DNA from: an uncultured Candidatus Pelagibacter sp.
GTDB taxonomy: Bacteria; Pseudomonadota; Alphaproteobacteria; Pelagibacterales; Pelagibacteraceae
Length of the DNA stretch: 64,000 bases
Reading direction: 5' to 3'
Assembly (NCBI GenBank): GCA_905616455.1
Contig: CAJQSW010000009.1
Location: forward strand, 62,001 to 126,000
A program made the position numbers and the translations under genes. Shown piece after piece: positions 1-11,847 of this stretch (position 1 is the stretch's first letter; every line of letters begins with the position of its first letter). The notes beneath the pieces were generated by a model. The model made no database searches and was not told where the DNA came from. It saw only the letters and a list, made by a program, of their open reading frames with translations.

Positions 1-685
1 ACCAAGTGTGAACTGGCCACATAGGAGTTTTGACAGCAAAAGAACTAAAAAATGCAAGCCATAATAAGTTTTGGTATTTTGTGTCTATGCCTAACTCATA
101 CAGTTGTACTATATCGGTTGTACCAGCAATCCAATAAATTGAAATTATTGCAACTAACATCAAAACAGAACCAAGCAACGTATATAAGAAAAACTTAAAG
201 GCAGAGTAAACTCGTTTTTCACCTCCCCAAATTCCAATAATCAAAAACATAGGGATTAATCCTGCTTCAAAAAATAAATAAAATACAACTAGATCAAGTG
301 AACAAAAAACCCCAATCATTAAACTCTCCATTACTAATATGGCAATAAGAAAATCTCTTAACCTTACTTTAATTGTATTGTTAACAGATATTATACACAA
401 TGGAGTAATAAGTGTTGTTAGAATTATAAAAAGAATTGAAATTCCATCTATGCCCACTTTATAATCAACGAACCCCTTTAACCATTCTCTATTTTCAACA
501 AATTGAAATGTTGATGTGGATGGATCAAATAAATACCATAAATAAATTGAAATTAAAAAATTAACAAAAGAGGTGAACAAAGCAACATATTTTCCTGTAT
601 TTGAATTTCTATCTTTTGAAAATAATAGAAATAAAGCTCCAATAGTTGGTAAAAGAATTAAAGATGATAAAATTGGAAAATTCAT
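1..685 (-). CDS. nuoM: NADH-quinone oxidoreductase subunit M (5' part, cut by window edge)
   Basis: Proton-pumping antiporter-like membrane subunit of respiratory complex I. Reading the minus strand from the ATG at 683-685 gives about 228 residues beginning MNFPILSSLILLPTIGALF, all strongly hydrophobic. They include the family block FFEAGLIPMFLIIGIWGG, with the conserved Glu in the fifth helix, and end in TPMWPVHTWL at the edge. The start shares bases with the nuoL stop (TAATG), so translation is probably coupled. The C-terminal half and nuoN presumably lie beyond position 1. Identity is secure from sequence and position. Confidence 0.93.
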   Translation of the reverse strand, partial: MNFPILSSLILLPTIGALFLLFSKDRNSNTGKYVALFTSFVNFLISIYLWYLFDPSTSTFQFVENREWLKGFVDYKVGIDGISILFIILTTLITPLCIISVNNTIKVRLRDFLIAILVMESLMIGVFCSLDLVVFYLFFEAGLIPMFLIIGIWGGEKRVYSAFKFFLYTLLGSVLMLVAIISIYWIAGTTDIVQLYELGIDTKYQNLLWLAFFSSFAVKTPMWPVHTW

Positions 686-2598
686 TATTGTAAAATTAGA
701 AATGTTAATAATCCAGAAAGACCAATCAATATCATAAAGGCGTATTGATAAATAAATCCACTTTGAAATTTACTAGCTCTTAATGATAAATTTTTAATTA
801 GTAGAGAAAGACCATCCGGTCCAAACTTATCAATAATTTTTATATCAATTGTTTTCCAAAAGAATAATCCTATTTTTTTTGAAGATTGGATAAATATGAT
901 GTCGTATAACTCATCAAAGTACCATTTATTAACTAAAAAATTATATAAAGGTCTATTAGATTGAACAATTTGGTTTGGTAATTCTTTATTTTTTACAAAT
1001 AAATAATAGGCAATTGGAATGGATATAAGGACAAGTATAGGTGTAATCAAAATAATCCATAAAGGTGGGTGATCTGTACTTAATGGATTTAGAAATTTAA
1101 TAGACTCTCCCCAAAAGTGATTTTCTCCTCCATGACCTATAAATAAATCTTTAAATAAAAAGCCTGCAAAAATTGCTCCAATTGCTAATATAATCAAAGG
1201 TATAAGCATGACCAAAGGAGATTCGTGCATTTCTTCAATTTTTAATTTTTTATTATTATAAGTTCCATGAAATGTTTTAAAAATTAATCTCCACGAATAT
1301 ATTGAGGTAAGTAAAGCTGTTAAAATACCAACACCCGCAGCATAATAACCTACTGTATTACCTCTAAGATAAGCAAATTCTATAATTGCATCTTTTGAAT
1401 AAAAACCAGAAAGGAAGGGAAAGCCTGTAAGAGCTAATGTCCCAATAATCATTAAAATCCAAGTATAAGGTAACTTTTTGTACACAGCGCCCATTTGATT
1501 AATATTTTGTTCATCCTTAAATGAATGGATTACAGATCCTGATCCTAAGAATAGCAATGCCTTAAAAAAGGCATGAGTAAACAAATGAAACATTGCAACA
1601 TTATAAGCGCCAACACCTACTGCAAAAAACATATATCCTAACTGACTACAGGTTGAGTAAGCAATTATTTTTTTAATATCTGTTTGAACTAATGCTACAG
1701 TTGCAGCAAAAAAAGCAGTTGTCATTCCAACTACTGTAATAATATTTAAAGTTAATGGAGAGTATTCAAAAATTGGAGAACATCTAACAATCAAAAAGAC
1801 TCCAGCTGTAACCATTGTAGCAGCATGTATTAGTGCAGATACAGGTGTGGGACCTTCCATAGCATCAGGTAACCATGTGTGTAAAAGAATTTGTGCTGAT
1901 TTACCCATAGCTCCTATAAATAAAAGGATACAAATTAGATCTATAGCCTTGATGTGCATTCCTAAAAATAATAATTCTTTGTCAATAATTTGTGGAATTT
2001 GTTGAAATACCTCAGAGTAATTGACAGTACCAAATAGATAAAAAATTAAAAATATTCCTAAGGCAAGTCCAAAATCACCCACTCTATTAACTACAAATGC
2101 TTTTATAGCAGCTGCATTTGCTGAATCTTTTTTATACCAAAAACCAATTAAAAAGTAAGAACAAAGGCCTACACCCTCCCACCCAAAAAATAATTGAAGA
2201 AAATTATCCGATGTAACCAACGTTAACATTGCAAACGTAAAGAGAGAAAGATATGCCATAAATCTTGGCTTATGGGGATCGTGAGACATATAACCAATTG
2301 AATAAATATGAACTAGTGAAGAAACCAGAGTTACAACAACAAGCATTACCGAAGATAACGCATCTACTTTAATAGACCAATTCACATTAAGTGTTCCTGA
2401 ATTAATCCAAGTAGCAATAACTGCATTATTTTCATATCCATTAACAATAACTTGATAAAATAAAGTCAAAGATAGTAGCGCTGAAATCGAAACAAAAACA
2501 CTTGTTATGATCTCTGAATTTCTGTCACCTATAAATTTACCAAAAAAACCAGATATAATAGATGCTAGCAGTGGAAGAAATAATAATGCAAATTCCAT
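685..2598 (-). CDS. nuoL: NADH-quinone oxidoreductase subunit L
   Basis: Largest antiporter-like membrane subunit of complex I, 637 residues, close to the usual 610-640. About 15 hydrophobic helices are visible. GWEGVG near residue 140 carries the conserved Glu of the half-channel, a Lys lies near 233, and HTWLPDAMEGPTPVSALIHA near 240-259 is the family signature. The C-terminus holds the amphipathic lateral helix region followed by a last membrane segment. It sits between nuoK (1 base upstream) and nuoM (overlapping) in the canonical order. Role: proton translocation across the inner membrane driven by quinone reduction. Confidence 0.97.
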   Translation of the reverse strand: MEFALLFLPLLASIISGFFGKFIGDRNSEIITSVFVSISALLSLTLFYQVIVNGYENNAVIATWINSGTLNVNWSIKVDALSSVMLVVVTLVSSLVHIYSIGYMSHDPHKPRFMAYLSLFTFAMLTLVTSDNFLQLFFGWEGVGLCSYFLIGFWYKKDSANAAAIKAFVVNRVGDFGLALGIFLIFYLFGTVNYSEVFQQIPQIIDKELLFLGMHIKAIDLICILLFIGAMGKSAQILLHTWLPDAMEGPTPVSALIHAATMVTAGVFLIVRCSPIFEYSPLTLNIITVVGMTTAFFAATVALVQTDIKKIIAYSTCSQLGYMFFAVGVGAYNVAMFHLFTHAFFKALLFLGSGSVIHSFKDEQNINQMGAVYKKLPYTWILMIIGTLALTGFPFLSGFYSKDAIIEFAYLRGNTVGYYAAGVGILTALLTSIYSWRLIFKTFHGTYNNKKLKIEEMHESPLVMLIPLIILAIGAIFAGFLFKDLFIGHGGENHFWGESIKFLNPLSTDHPPLWIILITPILVLISIPIAYYLFVKNKELPNQIVQSNRPLYNFLVNKWYFDELYDIIFIQSSKKIGLFFWKTIDIKIIDKFGPDGLSLLIKNLSLRASKFQSGFIYQYAFMILIGLSGLLTFLILQ

Positions 2599-2599
2599 A

Positions 2600-2911
2600 T
2601 TATCCCTTCAAACTATTTATCTCTTCAACTCTAATTGTTGATGAGTTTCGATAATAAACTACTATTATTGCTAAACCTATGGCAGCTTCCGCAGCAGCTA
2701 CAGTTAATATGAAGAGCGTAAAAATTTGTCCAGTTATATCATTCAAAAAAATAGAGAAAGCTACCAAATTAATATTCACTGCTAATAAAATAAGTTCAAT
2801 ACTCATTAATATTACTATGATATTTTTTCTGTTTAAAAATATACCGACTATACCAATGGTAAATATTATCGCTCCTAAAGTTAGGTAGTGGCCCAGACCT
2901 ACATCAATCAT
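2600..2911 (-). CDS. nuoK: NADH-quinone oxidoreductase subunit K
   Basis: Small three-helix membrane subunit of complex I. The reading frame is open to 2941, but I chose the ATG at 2909-2911 ([17 protein letters not shown]...). NuoK proteins normally begin just before the GLGHYL motif, a GGAG ribosome-binding site (complement of 2921-2924) lies 9 bases upstream, and the resulting 103-residue length fits the family. With this start the overlap with nuoJ is only 8 bases. Conserved membrane Glu residues appear in [11 protein letters not shown] and in the [11 protein letters not shown] segment. These are the proton-path residues in E. coli NuoK. Confidence 0.95.
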   Translation of the reverse strand: MIDVGLGHYLTLGAIIFTIGIVGIFLNRKNIIVILMSIELILLAVNINLVAFSIFLNDITGQIFTLFILTVAAAEAAIGLAIIVVYYRNSSTIRVEEINSLKG

Positions 2912-3536
2912 CAGATTTAACTCCTTTATTACTTGGAACATCTATCAATTCAACACCGTCTGATCTTTCTCTAGATATTTGACTAAAGTAACTTTGCCTT
3001 TTAACACCCAATCTCTGCCTAAAAGTAAGAACAATAGCCCCTATCATTGCAACTAATAAAATCATTCCACTTAATTGAAAGATATGGATGTAATCAGTAT
3101 ATAAAACATATCCAATGGCATGAGTATTACTAATGTTACTATCTATATTTAATGACATAGATGAAACAAGATCTGGCTTATATTTCCATCCACCGATAAC
3201 GATAACTAATTCAAAAAATATAATAGTACTAATAATTAATCCAATTGGAATATGATTTGAGCTTTCTCTAGCACTAAACCATTGGTTTTTTTGTTGAGCA
3301 ACATTAAGCATCATCACAACAAATAAAAATAGCACCGCTACTGCTCCAACATAAATAATTAACATTATCATGCCAAGAAATTCAGCACCTATCATAATAA
3401 ATAAGCAAGAAATACTAATAAAATCTAAAATTAAAAAGAAGACAGAATGAACGGTGTTTTTAGAAACTGTAACCATAATTGCAGAAACAATTGCTATTAA
3501 TGAAAAGATGTAAAAAAAAATTGCGTGTGCCAACAT
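2904..3536 (-). CDS. nuoJ: NADH-quinone oxidoreductase subunit J
   Basis: Membrane subunit J of complex I, 210 residues. It shows hydrophobic helices, the family signature around the early helices ([21 protein letters not shown]) and [14 protein letters not shown], the flexible helix involved in coupling. The C-terminus is hydrophilic ([20 protein letters not shown]). Its end overlaps nuoK. nuoI ends 5 bases upstream of its start. Order and sequence agree with the alphaproteobacterial nuo operon. Confidence 0.95.
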   Translation of the reverse strand: MLAHAIFFYIFSLIAIVSAIMVTVSKNTVHSVFFLILDFISISCLFIMIGAEFLGMIMLIIYVGAVAVLFLFVVMMLNVAQQKNQWFSARESSNHIPIGLIISTIIFFELVIVIGGWKYKPDLVSSMSLNIDSNISNTHAIGYVLYTDYIHIFQLSGMILLVAMIGAIVLTFRQRLGVKRQSYFSQISRERSDGVELIDVPSNKGVKSDD

Positions 3537-3541
3537 AATAG

Positions 3542-4027
3542 TTATCTATAAGGTTTATCCGCTTTAATATTTGCAGCTAAGATATTTTCCCATCTATCTC
3601 CATTGTCCAAAAGTTTTTCCTTATTATAATAAAGTTCTTCTCTAGTTTCTGTTGAAAATTCAAAATTTGGTCCTTGAACTATTGCATCTACAGGACAAGA
3701 TTCTTCACAAAGACCGCAGTAAATGCACTTCATCATATCAATATCATATCGGGTAGTTTTTCTACTACCATCTGCTCTCTCAGAAGACTCAATTGTGATT
3801 GCTTGAGCTGGACATACAGCTTCACATAGTTTGCAAGCAATACACCTTTCTTCACCGTCAGGGTATCTTCTTAAAGCATGTTCACCTCTAAATCTTGGAC
3901 TAATTTTTCCTTTTTCAAAAGGATAATTTATTGTTTTTTTAGGTTTAAAGAGTTCTCTTAACGCAATAGTGAGGCCTCCTAAAAAATCTAACATAAAAAT
4001 TGTTTTAAATATTCTTGAAATTTTCAT
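3542..4027 (-). CDS. nuoI: NADH-quinone oxidoreductase subunit I (ferredoxin-like, two 4Fe-4S)
   Basis: Peripheral-arm subunit carrying clusters N6a and N6b, 161 residues. Two complete ferredoxin motifs are present: [12 protein letters not shown] near residues 62-73 and [12 protein letters not shown] near 101-112. The N-terminus has an amphipathic stretch ([20 protein letters not shown]) that contacts the membrane arm, followed by [17 protein letters not shown]. It relays electrons from NuoG to NuoB. The gene is packed between nuoH (2 bases upstream) and nuoJ (5 bases downstream). Confidence 0.97.
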   Translation of the reverse strand: MKISRIFKTIFMLDFLGGLTIALRELFKPKKTINYPFEKGKISPRFRGEHALRRYPDGEERCIACKLCEAVCPAQAITIESSERADGSRKTTRYDIDMMKCIYCGLCEESCPVDAIVQGPNFEFSTETREELYYNKEKLLDNGDRWENILAANIKADKPYR

Positions 4028-4029
4028 AA

Positions 4030-5028
4030 TTAATTAGTTGGTAGTAGATTAAAGTAAAATAAGTAACTAGATGTAAGAACAACCCACGTTAAAGCTAAAG
4101 GTAAAAATATTTTCCAACCGAGTCTCATCAGCTGATCGTATCTATATCTTGGTACAATAGCTTTTACCAATGCAAATAGTATAAAAAGAAATAAAATTTT
4201 AAAAATCAACCAAATCGCACCTGGAATTAAAGTAAATGGATAAATTTCAATTGGCGACAACCATCCGCCTAAAAAAAGAATTGATCCCATTGCACACATA
4301 AGAAGTATATTTGCATACTCTCCCAACCAAAACATTGCATACATCATTCCTGAATATTCAGTTTGATATCCTGCAACAAGCTCTGCTTCTGCCTCAGGTA
4401 AGTCAAACGGTGGTCTATTTGTTTCTGCCAAGGCTGAAATAAAGAAAATTACAAACATTGGAAATAATGGAATTACAAACCATAAATTTTCTTGAGCCAT
4501 AACTATATCGTTTAAGTTTAACGAGCCTACACAAAGCAAAACATTAATTATAATAACACCAATTGAAACTTCATAAGATACCATTTGAGCTGCTGATCGA
4601 ATTGCACCTAAAAAAGGATATTTTGAGTTTGAGGCCCACCCTCCCATAATAATTCCATAAACACCCAAAGATGAAACTGCAAATAGATAAAGAATACCAA
4701 CATTGATATCGGCTAGTACTTGTGTTGCGCTGAAAGGAATAACCGCCCAAGAGATCAACGCCAGAGTCATAGTAACGATTGGAGCTAATATAAAAATTAT
4801 TTTATTAGAGCTTGAAGGAATAATAACTTCTTTAAACATATATTTTAGTGCATCAGCCAAAGATTGAAGTAAACCAAAAGGTCCTACAACATTAGGTCCT
4901 TGTCTTTTTTGAACAAAGGCCCAAATACGACGATCAAGCCAAACAACCATTGCAACAGAGACAAGAACTGGAACTAATAAAAATAAAATCTTATATGTTT
5001 CAGAAAAAATTATACTTAAATAATCCAT
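4030..5028 (-). CDS. nuoH: NADH-quinone oxidoreductase subunit H
   Basis: Membrane subunit that forms the quinone-access chamber at the junction of the two arms, 332 residues with about eight helices. Family signatures are visible: [20 protein letters not shown] near the N-terminus, [20 protein letters not shown] near residue 205, and [19 protein letters not shown] after it. The acidic loop between helices 5 and 6 is intact. It lies 4 bases downstream of nuoG and 2 bases upstream of nuoI. Confidence 0.97.
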   Translation of the reverse strand: MDYLSIIFSETYKILFLLVPVLVSVAMVVWLDRRIWAFVQKRQGPNVVGPFGLLQSLADALKYMFKEVIIPSSSNKIIFILAPIVTMTLALISWAVIPFSATQVLADINVGILYLFAVSSLGVYGIIMGGWASNSKYPFLGAIRSAAQMVSYEVSIGVIIINVLLCVGSLNLNDIVMAQENLWFVIPLFPMFVIFFISALAETNRPPFDLPEAEAELVAGYQTEYSGMMYAMFWLGEYANILLMCAMGSILFLGGWLSPIEIYPFTLIPGAIWLIFKILFLFILFALVKAIVPRYRYDQLMRLGWKIFLPLALTWVVLTSSYLFYFNLLPTN

Positions 5029-5032
5029 TTTA

Positions 5033-7075
5033 TTAACCTTCAGTGCCTGTTAATTTCAAATTAATTTTAGCTTTTTTGCATTCAAACATGGTTTTTGAAG
5101 CTCTAGCTATAGCATTTGAGTAATAATAGTCTTCATTATTAACTTTTAAAATATCTTGTTTAAATTCTAAATTTTCAACATTAGAAGATTTAATAGATTT
5201 ATTTTTTTCAATATATAAATTAATTTGATTTAGCAAACTGCTATCTAATTCATCTTTGTCATTAAATAATTTCCTATGATTCATTGCTTCTGCTAATTCA
5301 TTAATTATCAACCAGTCTTCCTTAGCTTCTTCTGGTGGATAAGATGCCTTATAAGCTTTTTGCATTTTACCTTCAAGATTTGTGAAATAACCATTTTGCT
5401 CTGTGTATGCAGCTCCCGGAAGTATAATGTCTGCAATCTCAGCTCCTTTATCTCCATGGCTCCCTTGATAAATTATAAATTCATTCTTTTTTTTAAATTT
5501 AAGATTATCTACTCCTAATAGATAAACAATTTCAAACATGTGATTTTCTAAATTTTTTAATACTTCATTTGAACCATCTATTGTTTTGTACAACCCTAAA
5601 TCAAAACTACCAACTGTAGATGCATTTTCTGAAATTGTATTTAAAGAATTCCATTCATCTGATATTTTGTTATTTTTTTCTAAAAAAGATTTAATAGACT
5701 CAACAATATATTTGGCAGATTTACTTTTTAGGCATGACTGACCAAAGATAATTAAAGGCTTTTTAGCTTCTTTAATTAAGTCTGATATTTCATGATTGTT
5801 TTCTGTAATTTTTTTAATATTTTCAATATCACCATCTAAAAAATCATATGGATAAGTCAGATCACCAACATCATTTAAAGAAATTATTTTTGTTTTATTT
5901 TGTAAGTATCCTTTTCTAATACGCGCATTTAAAATTGTTGCTTCATACCTAGGATTACTTCCTATAAGTAAAATAAAATCCGCTTCTTCTATTCCGTTAA
6001 TTGTTGAATTGAATAAATAATTTTTTCTATTTTTTGGGTTTAAATATGTGTGATCATTTCTTGATTCAACATTATATGAACCTAGTGTTTTATTGAAAAA
6101 CTCTTTAAATATATAGAGTGTTTCCATATTAACTAAATCACCAGTCATTCCACATATTTTATCTTTATCTACATTTTTAAACTTTGACTTAATTATATTA
6201 AAAACTTCTTTCCATGACGCTTTCTCAAATTTACCATTATATTTTATAAAAGGCTTATCTAGACGTTGATTTAACAAACCATCACAAGCATACCTTGTTT
6301 TATCTGAAATCCACTCTTCATTAATATCTTCATTAATTCTAGGTAAAATTCTTTTTACTTCCCAGCCATATGTGTCAATTCTTATATTAGAACCAATAGC
6401 ATCCATTACATCAATGGATTCAGTTTTTTTTAACTCCCATGGTCTAGCTTCAAACACATAGGGTTTAGATGTTAAAGCACCAACGGGGCATAAATCTACA
6501 ACATTAGCTGATAATTCTGATTGCATAGATCGCTCAAGATATGTTGTAATTTCCATATCTTCACCTCTACCTATGGCTCCAATTTCCGTTACACCAGCAA
6601 CTTCTGTAGCAAACCTAACACATCTAGTGCAATGTATGCATCTAGTCATTTGAGTTTTAATTAAAGGTCCCATATTTTTTTCAGAAACTTCTCTTTTATT
6701 TTCCTTGTATCTAGACTTATCAACACCATAGAACATGGACTGATCTTGCAAATCACATTCACCACCCTGATCACACACAGGACAATCTAATGGATGGTTA
6801 GCTAATAAAAATTCCATTACACCTTTTCTTGCTTTTTCAACAAATTCAGTATTTGTTTTAATATTCATTCCTTCTGCTGCGGGCATTGCGCATGAAGCAA
6901 CAGGTTTGGGGGATCTTTCTATTTCCACTAAACACATTCTACAATTACCAGCTATTGATAATTTTTCATGATAACAAAATTTGGGAATTTCAACTCCAAC
7001 TTTTTCACAAGCCTGAAGCACTGTTAGACCTTCTTCAACCTCTACATCAATTTCATTAATTTTTAATTTAAGCAT
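5033..7075 (-). CDS. nuoG: NADH-quinone oxidoreductase subunit G
   Basis: Iron-sulfur subunit of the electron-input module, 680 residues. The N-terminal 2Fe-2S domain has Cys ligands in [17 protein letters not shown] and PVASCAMP. The His/Cys cluster motif [20 protein letters not shown] follows, then a 4Fe-4S motif [12 protein letters not shown] completed by DLCPVGAL. The remainder is a molybdopterin-oxidoreductase-like domain that is structural only in complex I. The C-terminal 150 residues are Lys/Asn-rich and poorly conserved, and the protein is on the short side. The start overlaps the end of nuoF by 8 bases. Confidence 0.96.
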   Translation of the reverse strand: MLKLKINEIDVEVEEGLTVLQACEKVGVEIPKFCYHEKLSIAGNCRMCLVEIERSPKPVASCAMPAAEGMNIKTNTEFVEKARKGVMEFLLANHPLDCPVCDQGGECDLQDQSMFYGVDKSRYKENKREVSEKNMGPLIKTQMTRCIHCTRCVRFATEVAGVTEIGAIGRGEDMEITTYLERSMQSELSANVVDLCPVGALTSKPYVFEARPWELKKTESIDVMDAIGSNIRIDTYGWEVKRILPRINEDINEEWISDKTRYACDGLLNQRLDKPFIKYNGKFEKASWKEVFNIIKSKFKNVDKDKICGMTGDLVNMETLYIFKEFFNKTLGSYNVESRNDHTYLNPKNRKNYLFNSTINGIEEADFILLIGSNPRYEATILNARIRKGYLQNKTKIISLNDVGDLTYPYDFLDGDIENIKKITENNHEISDLIKEAKKPLIIFGQSCLKSKSAKYIVESIKSFLEKNNKISDEWNSLNTISENASTVGSFDLGLYKTIDGSNEVLKNLENHMFEIVYLLGVDNLKFKKKNEFIIYQGSHGDKGAEIADIILPGAAYTEQNGYFTNLEGKMQKAYKASYPPEEAKEDWLIINELAEAMNHRKLFNDKDELDSSLLNQINLYIEKNKSIKSSNVENLEFKQDILKVNNEDYYYSNAIARASKTMFECKKAKINLKLTGTEG

Positions 7076-8399
7076 TTTTTTTATCTAATAAATGTTGATC
7101 AACCAAGTAAGGTAAACTTTTATCTTTTTCAAAAGTTGGGTTAAAATTATTTCTATCCTCAATTTCTTTTTTAAAATGTCTCAATAAGCCTTGTACAGGC
7201 CATGAAGAACCCTCACCAAAAGCGCAAATTGTGTGTCCTGCAATTTGTGTGGTAACATCCGCTAACATATCAACTTCATCTCTTGATGCCTCACCTTTTG
7301 CCATCCTTTCCAGCATTCTCCACATCCATCCGCTACCTTCCCTACAGGGTGTACATTGACCACAGCTTTCATGCTTATAAAATCTAGCAATTCTTGCCAT
7401 ACACTTAATGATGTCTTGATCTTTATTAATAACAACTATACCCGCTGTACCTAATCCACTTTTTTCTGCCATCAGCGAGTCAAAATCCATTGTTAAAGTT
7501 TCGCAAGTTTTTTGGGGTATTAAAGGCATTGAGGAACCACCAGGAATTACAGCTTGTAAATTATCCCATCCTCCAATTACACCACCTGCATGAACTTCGA
7601 TTAGTTCTTTAAGCGATATACTCATTTCTTCTTCAACATTACACGGATTGTTTACATTTCCAGAGATGCAGAAAATTTTTGTTCCTGTATTTTTTGCTTT
7701 ACCTAAAGAAGCAAACCACTTTCCACCCCTTCTTAAAATTGTTGGAATAACTGCTATAGTTTCAACATTATTAATTATAGTTGGACAGCCATAAAGACCA
7801 ATCAAAGCTGGGAATGGTGGCTTTAATCTAGGTTGACCTTTTTTACCCTCTATACTTTCGAGTAGAGCTGTTTCTTCGCCGCATATATAAGCACCAGCAC
7901 CATAATGAATATAAATATCTAAATCCCAACCTGTTCCAGAGGCATTTTTTCCTATTAGTTTTTTTTCATAAGATTCATTAATTGCATATTGAAGTTTTTC
8001 ACCATCTATAAAATATTCTCCTCTTATATAAATATAACAAACGTGAGCTTGAACTGCGTATGCAGCAATTAAACAACCTTCAATTAATTTATGAGGTTCA
8101 AATCTCAGAATATCTCTATCTTTACATGTGCCTGGTTCAGACTCATCTCCATTTATCACTAGGTAATGAGGTCTTGAACCTAACTCTTTTGGTGCAAAAG
8201 ACCATTTTAAACCAGTTGGAAAACCAGCTCCTCCTCTACCTCTGAGCTCCGAAGCTTTAACTTCATTTATTATCCAATCTCTACCTTTTTCTATTAAATC
8301 TTTAGTATTTGTCCAATCTCCTCTTTTTTTGGAAGATTCAACATCTGAACCCCTGTCATTATATAAATTCTGAAATATTCTATCTTTGTCTTTAAGCAT
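7068..8399 (-). CDS. nuoF: NADH-quinone oxidoreductase subunit F (NADH/FMN binding)
   Basis: Catalytic subunit that oxidises NADH through FMN, 443 residues. Visible motifs are [16 protein letters not shown] (NADH binding, around residue 54), [13 protein letters not shown] (FMN site), [20 protein letters not shown], and the N3 4Fe-4S ligands in [12 protein letters not shown] together with the later Cys in [16 protein letters not shown]. Both ends overlap neighbours (nuoE upstream and nuoG downstream, 8 bases each), so the genes are translationally coupled. Confidence 0.97.
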   Translation of the reverse strand: MLKDKDRIFQNLYNDRGSDVESSKKRGDWTNTKDLIEKGRDWIINEVKASELRGRGGAGFPTGLKWSFAPKELGSRPHYLVINGDESEPGTCKDRDILRFEPHKLIEGCLIAAYAVQAHVCYIYIRGEYFIDGEKLQYAINESYEKKLIGKNASGTGWDLDIYIHYGAGAYICGEETALLESIEGKKGQPRLKPPFPALIGLYGCPTIINNVETIAVIPTILRRGGKWFASLGKAKNTGTKIFCISGNVNNPCNVEEEMSISLKELIEVHAGGVIGGWDNLQAVIPGGSSMPLIPQKTCETLTMDFDSLMAEKSGLGTAGIVVINKDQDIIKCMARIARFYKHESCGQCTPCREGSGWMWRMLERMAKGEASRDEVDMLADVTTQIAGHTICAFGEGSSWPVQGLLRHFKKEIEDRNNFNPTFEKDKSLPYLVDQHLLDKKNA

Positions 8400-9000
8400 T
8401 TTTTAAATCCATAAGTGTTTTTCTACTATTTTCTGGTTCATTATTTGTACGGCCTCTATATGATCCTGGTTTAGGTGTCTCACCATTTAGTATCCCATCT
8501 AAAATTTTTAATGTTTTTTCTTTATCTAAATCTTCAAAATAATCATCATTGATCTGCATCATGGGCGCATTAACGCAAGCCCCTAAACATTCAACTTCCA
8601 GCCAAGAACACCTTTGATCTTTTGATAATTCATTTTCATTCTCAGAAATTTTTTCTTTACAAGCTTCAACAAGTTTATACGCACCTCTAATCATGCATGG
8701 TGTAGTTGTGCATACTTGTATAAAATACTCACCGACTGGAGAAAGGTTATACATAGTATAAAATGTTGCGACTTCATAAACCTTTATATAAGGCATGTCT
8801 AAGAATTTACCAATACACTTCATAGCTGCTAATGGAATCCAATTACTATTTTGTTTTTGTGCTATATAAAGTAAAGCCATTACAGAGCTCTGCTGTTTAT
8901 CTTTAGGATATTTTGCAACAATTGCTTTAGCTGCTTCAAGTGAAGAGGTATTGAACTCAAAATTCTTAGGTTGTTCTTTTGAAGGTCTTCTTAAACTCAT
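8392..9000 (-). CDS. nuoE: NADH-quinone oxidoreductase subunit E (2Fe-2S)
   Basis: Thioredoxin-fold 2Fe-2S subunit (cluster N1a), 202 residues. The four ligand cysteines are visible in [12 protein letters not shown] and [11 protein letters not shown]. The N-terminus has the helical domain with the [17 protein letters not shown] block typical of the family. The C-terminus carries [16 protein letters not shown], as in alphaproteobacterial homologues. It abuts nuoD with a one-base overlap and overlaps nuoF by 8 bases. Confidence 0.96.
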   Translation of the reverse strand: MSLRRPSKEQPKNFEFNTSSLEAAKAIVAKYPKDKQQSSVMALLYIAQKQNSNWIPLAAMKCIGKFLDMPYIKVYEVATFYTMYNLSPVGEYFIQVCTTTPCMIRGAYKLVEACKEKISENENELSKDQRCSWLEVECLGACVNAPMMQINDDYFEDLDKEKTLKILDGILNGETPKPGSYRGRTNNEPENSRKTLMDLKNA

Positions 9001-10175
9001 TATCTATCAACCTCTCCAAAAACTATATCTAACGAACCTAAAACTGCAGGTACATCAGCTAACATATGACCTTTAATTAGATAATCCATTGCCTGAAGAT
9101 GAGAGAACCCTGGTGCTCTAATCTTACATTTGTACGGTTTGCTAGACCCATCTGATATCAAGTAAACACCAAACTCACCCTTGGGAGCTTCAACAGCAGT
9201 ATAAGTTTCATCTTTATCTACTCGGTAACCTTCAGTAAAAAGTTTAAAATGATGAATTAAAGCTTCCATAGATTGTTTAATATCTTTTTTTGGTGGAGGG
9301 CTAATTTTTCCATCAGCTGACTTAATTATGCCTTTGGTCATTTTAGCTAAACATTGTTTAATAATTAAAACGCTCTCTCGCATTTCTTCAATTCTACACA
9401 AATATCTGTCATAACAATCACCATTTTTACCAACAGGAATTTTAAATTCTAATTGCTCATAACAATCATATGGTTGAGATTTTCTCAAATCCCAAGGAAC
9501 ACCTGAGCCTCTAATCATAACACCACTAAATGAATAATCTAAAGCGTCTTCTTTAGTTACAATTCCAATATCGACATTTCTCTGTTTAAATATTCTATTA
9601 TCAGTTAGTAATGTTTCCAAATCATCTATTATTTTAGGAAAAGTATGACAAAATTTACCTATATCTTCCTCTAGTCCCATTGGTAAATCTTGATGAACTC
9701 CACCTGCTCTAAAATAATTAGCATGCAACCTTGACCCAGATGCTCTTTCATAAAAAGTCATTAATGTTTCACGTTCTTCAAAGCCCCATAAAGAAGGTGT
9801 TAATGCACCAACATCTAACGCTTGAGTAGTAACATTTAAAATATGACTTAATATTCTTCCAATTTCACAAAACATGACTCTAATAAATTGAGCTCTAATT
9901 GGTACATCAATATTTAATATTTTTTCTATAGCTAAAGCAAAAGCATGTTCTTGATTCATAGGAGCAACATAATCAAGTCTATCAAAATATGGTACTGCTT
10001 GCATATATGTCTTATTTTCAATCAATTTTTCAGTACCTCGATGTAACAATCCAATGTGAGGATCAGCTTTTTCAACAACCTCTCCATCTAATTCTAAAAT
10101 CAGTCTTAATACCCCATGAGCAGCTGGGTGCTGAGGTCCAAAATTAAGATTTAGTGTTTTAGTTTTTTTTGTCAT
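9000..10175 (-). CDS. nuoD: NADH-quinone oxidoreductase subunit D
   Basis: 49-kDa-type subunit that with NuoB forms the quinone-reduction site, 391 residues. The N-terminus shows [20 protein letters not shown], including the His loop that contacts quinone. [14 protein letters not shown] and the C-terminal [13 protein letters not shown]...DIVFGEVDR are family hallmarks. The four Cys ligands of related NiFe hydrogenases are absent, as expected for complex I. It overlaps nuoC by 17 bases, and C and D are separate proteins rather than the fused form seen in E. coli. Confidence 0.97.
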   Translation of the reverse strand: MTKKTKTLNLNFGPQHPAAHGVLRLILELDGEVVEKADPHIGLLHRGTEKLIENKTYMQAVPYFDRLDYVAPMNQEHAFALAIEKILNIDVPIRAQFIRVMFCEIGRILSHILNVTTQALDVGALTPSLWGFEERETLMTFYERASGSRLHANYFRAGGVHQDLPMGLEEDIGKFCHTFPKIIDDLETLLTDNRIFKQRNVDIGIVTKEDALDYSFSGVMIRGSGVPWDLRKSQPYDCYEQLEFKIPVGKNGDCYDRYLCRIEEMRESVLIIKQCLAKMTKGIIKSADGKISPPPKKDIKQSMEALIHHFKLFTEGYRVDKDETYTAVEAPKGEFGVYLISDGSSKPYKCKIRAPGFSHLQAMDYLIKGHMLADVPAVLGSLDIVFGEVDR

Positions 10176-10767
10176 TTTCTTCTTTTGTCTGTTTTTTTAT
10201 ATACTTAGTACCTTCCCAAGGGCTTTCGTAATCAAAATTTCTATAATTTTGTTCTAATTTAACTGGTTCTTTAATTACTTTCTTATGTTCTTCACTGTAT
10301 CTAACCTCGGTGTGTCCTGTTAAAGGAAAGTCTTTTCTTAATGGATGACCTTCAAAACCATAATCTGTAAGAATTCTTCTTAGATCAGGGTGATCTTTAA
10401 ATTTAACTCCATACATATCAAAAACCTCACGTTCCATCCAATTCGCTGCAGGGTATAGTGATGTTAATGAGGGTATCACTTCATTTTCGCTAATTAAATA
10501 ACTTAGTATAATACGTTGATTAAATTCATGACTTAAAAATAAATAAACAACTTTAAAACGTTGAGCATTTTCTGGATAATCAACTACTGTAATATCAATT
10601 AATTGTCTAAATTTTGTATTTTCATTATTCTTAATAAATAAAGTAACATCAATTAAAGATTCACTATCAATATTTATATATAACTGCTTGTGTCTAATTT
10701 CAGATTTTTTAATTTTAGTTGTAAGCCCAGAGTTAATTTTTTTTTCAAGATCTATTAAACTAATCAT
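10159..10767 (-). CDS. nuoC: NADH-quinone oxidoreductase subunit C
   Basis: 30-kDa-type peripheral subunit, 202 residues. The signature [20 protein letters not shown] followed by [20 protein letters not shown] is present. The N-terminal part is Lys/Ile-rich and variable. The C-terminus after the conserved [12 protein letters not shown] is a short basic tail whose codons overlap the nuoD start. It stabilises the NuoB/D/I connecting module and carries no cofactor. Confidence 0.96.
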   Translation of the reverse strand: MISLIDLEKKINSGLTTKIKKSEIRHKQLYINIDSESLIDVTLFIKNNENTKFRQLIDITVVDYPENAQRFKVVYLFLSHEFNQRIILSYLISENEVIPSLTSLYPAANWMEREVFDMYGVKFKDHPDLRRILTDYGFEGHPLRKDFPLTGHTEVRYSEEHKKVIKEPVKLEQNYRNFDYESPWEGTKYIKKQTKEENDKKN

Positions 10768-10772
10768 ATTAA

Positions 10773-11294
10773 TTATCTATTAAAAGATCCTTTGTTTCTA
10801 ATTTTTTTTTGAAGCTGAAGAATACCGTACAATAGAGCTTCAGCAGATGGTGGACATCCTGGAACATAAATATCAACTGGAACAATTTTATCACATCCAC
10901 GTACAACAGAATAAGAATAATGATAATAACCACCACCATTTGCACAGCTACCCATAGATATTACATACCTTGGTTCTGGCATTTGATCGTATACCTTTCT
11001 CAAAGCAGGAGCCATTTTATTTGTTAATGTTCCAGCAACAATCATTACGTCTGATTGTCTAGGTGAGCCTCGCGGTGCAGCTCCAAATCTTTCCAAATCA
11101 TATCTTGGCATTGCTGTTTGCATCATTTCAACAGCACAACAAGCTAAACCAAAAGTCATCCAATGTAGAGATCCAGCTCTCGACCAGTTGATAAGGTTAT
11201 CAAGTGATGTTGTTATGAAACCATTTTTACTAAAATCCTCAGAAAGTTTTTTAAATTCCTCTGGTATCTGTTTGTTATTTTCTTCTATATTCAT
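10773..11294 (-). CDS. nuoB: NADH-quinone oxidoreductase subunit B (cluster N2)
   Basis: Binds the terminal 4Fe-4S cluster N2 that donates electrons to quinone, 173 residues. Ligands are visible as the tandem CC in [12 protein letters not shown], the Cys in [20 protein letters not shown] and the Cys in [38 protein letters not shown] is also characteristic. It sits 10 bases after nuoA and 5 bases before nuoC. Confidence 0.97.
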   Translation of the reverse strand: MNIEENNKQIPEEFKKLSEDFSKNGFITTSLDNLINWSRAGSLHWMTFGLACCAVEMMQTAMPRYDLERFGAAPRGSPRQSDVMIVAGTLTNKMAPALRKVYDQMPEPRYVISMGSCANGGGYYHYSYSVVRGCDKIVPVDIYVPGCPPSAEALLYGILQLQKKIRNKGSFNR

Positions 11295-11304
11295 ATTTAA
11301 AATA

Positions 11305-11673
11305 TTACTCCCAATCTAGTGCACCTTTTTTCCATTCATAAATAAAACCAATTGTTAGTATAAATAAAAAAATCATCATTGAGGAAAAGCCTAACAAACC
11401 TATGTTTCCTAAGGATATTGCCCAAGGAAAAAGAAATGCTATTTCTAAATCAAAAATTATAAAGAGGATTGCTACCAAATAAAATCTAACATCGAATTCT
11501 ATCCTAGAGTCTTCAAATGGTTCAAATCCACACTCATAAGCAGATAATTTTTCTGGATCAGGATGTTTTGGTGAAAGAATTAAATTAATCACTACAAAAG
11601 CACAACTCAAACCTAGGGCTATTATTAAAAACAATAAAATAGGTAGATAATCTTTTAAAAATTCTGAAAGCAT
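11305..11673 (-). CDS. nuoA: NADH-quinone oxidoreductase subunit A
   Basis: First gene of the nuo operon, a 122-residue membrane protein with three helices. [23 protein letters not shown] contains the conserved Cys loop (YECGF) that moves with quinone binding, followed by [21 protein letters not shown]. The gene begins 84 bases downstream of tRNA-Asp on the same strand, so the nuo promoter lies in that spacer or the operon is co-transcribed with the tRNAs. I could not assign promoter boxes convincingly. Confidence 0.96.
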   Translation of the reverse strand: MLSEFLKDYLPILLFLIIALGLSCAFVVINLILSPKHPDPEKLSAYECGFEPFEDSRIEFDVRFYLVAILFIIFDLEIAFLFPWAISLGNIGLLGFSSMMIFLFILTIGFIYEWKKGALDWE

Positions 11674-11757
11674 GAAATCTATATAACACTTTTTATATCA
11701 TGTTGAAGTGCTCTATACGTCACAATATATATGATATTTACAAAAAATAGCGTAAAG

Positions 11758-11834
11758 TGGCGGGAGTGAAGGGACTCGAACCCTCGACCTATCGCGTGAC
11801 AGGCGATCGCTCTAACCAACTGAGCTACACCCCC
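11758..11834 (-). tRNA. tRNA-Asp (anticodon GTC)
   Basis: Minus-strand cloverleaf of 77 bases including an encoded CCA (TGG at 11758-11760 on the plus strand). The acceptor stem GGGGGTG pairs with CACTCCC with one G-U. The D arm contains TAGCTCAGTTGGTTAGAGC, the anticodon loop is CTGTCAC with GTC, and the T arm contains GGTTCGAGTCC. It lies between tRNA-Val and nuoA. Confidence 0.96.
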
Positions 11835-11847
11835 ACTTTACTTATTT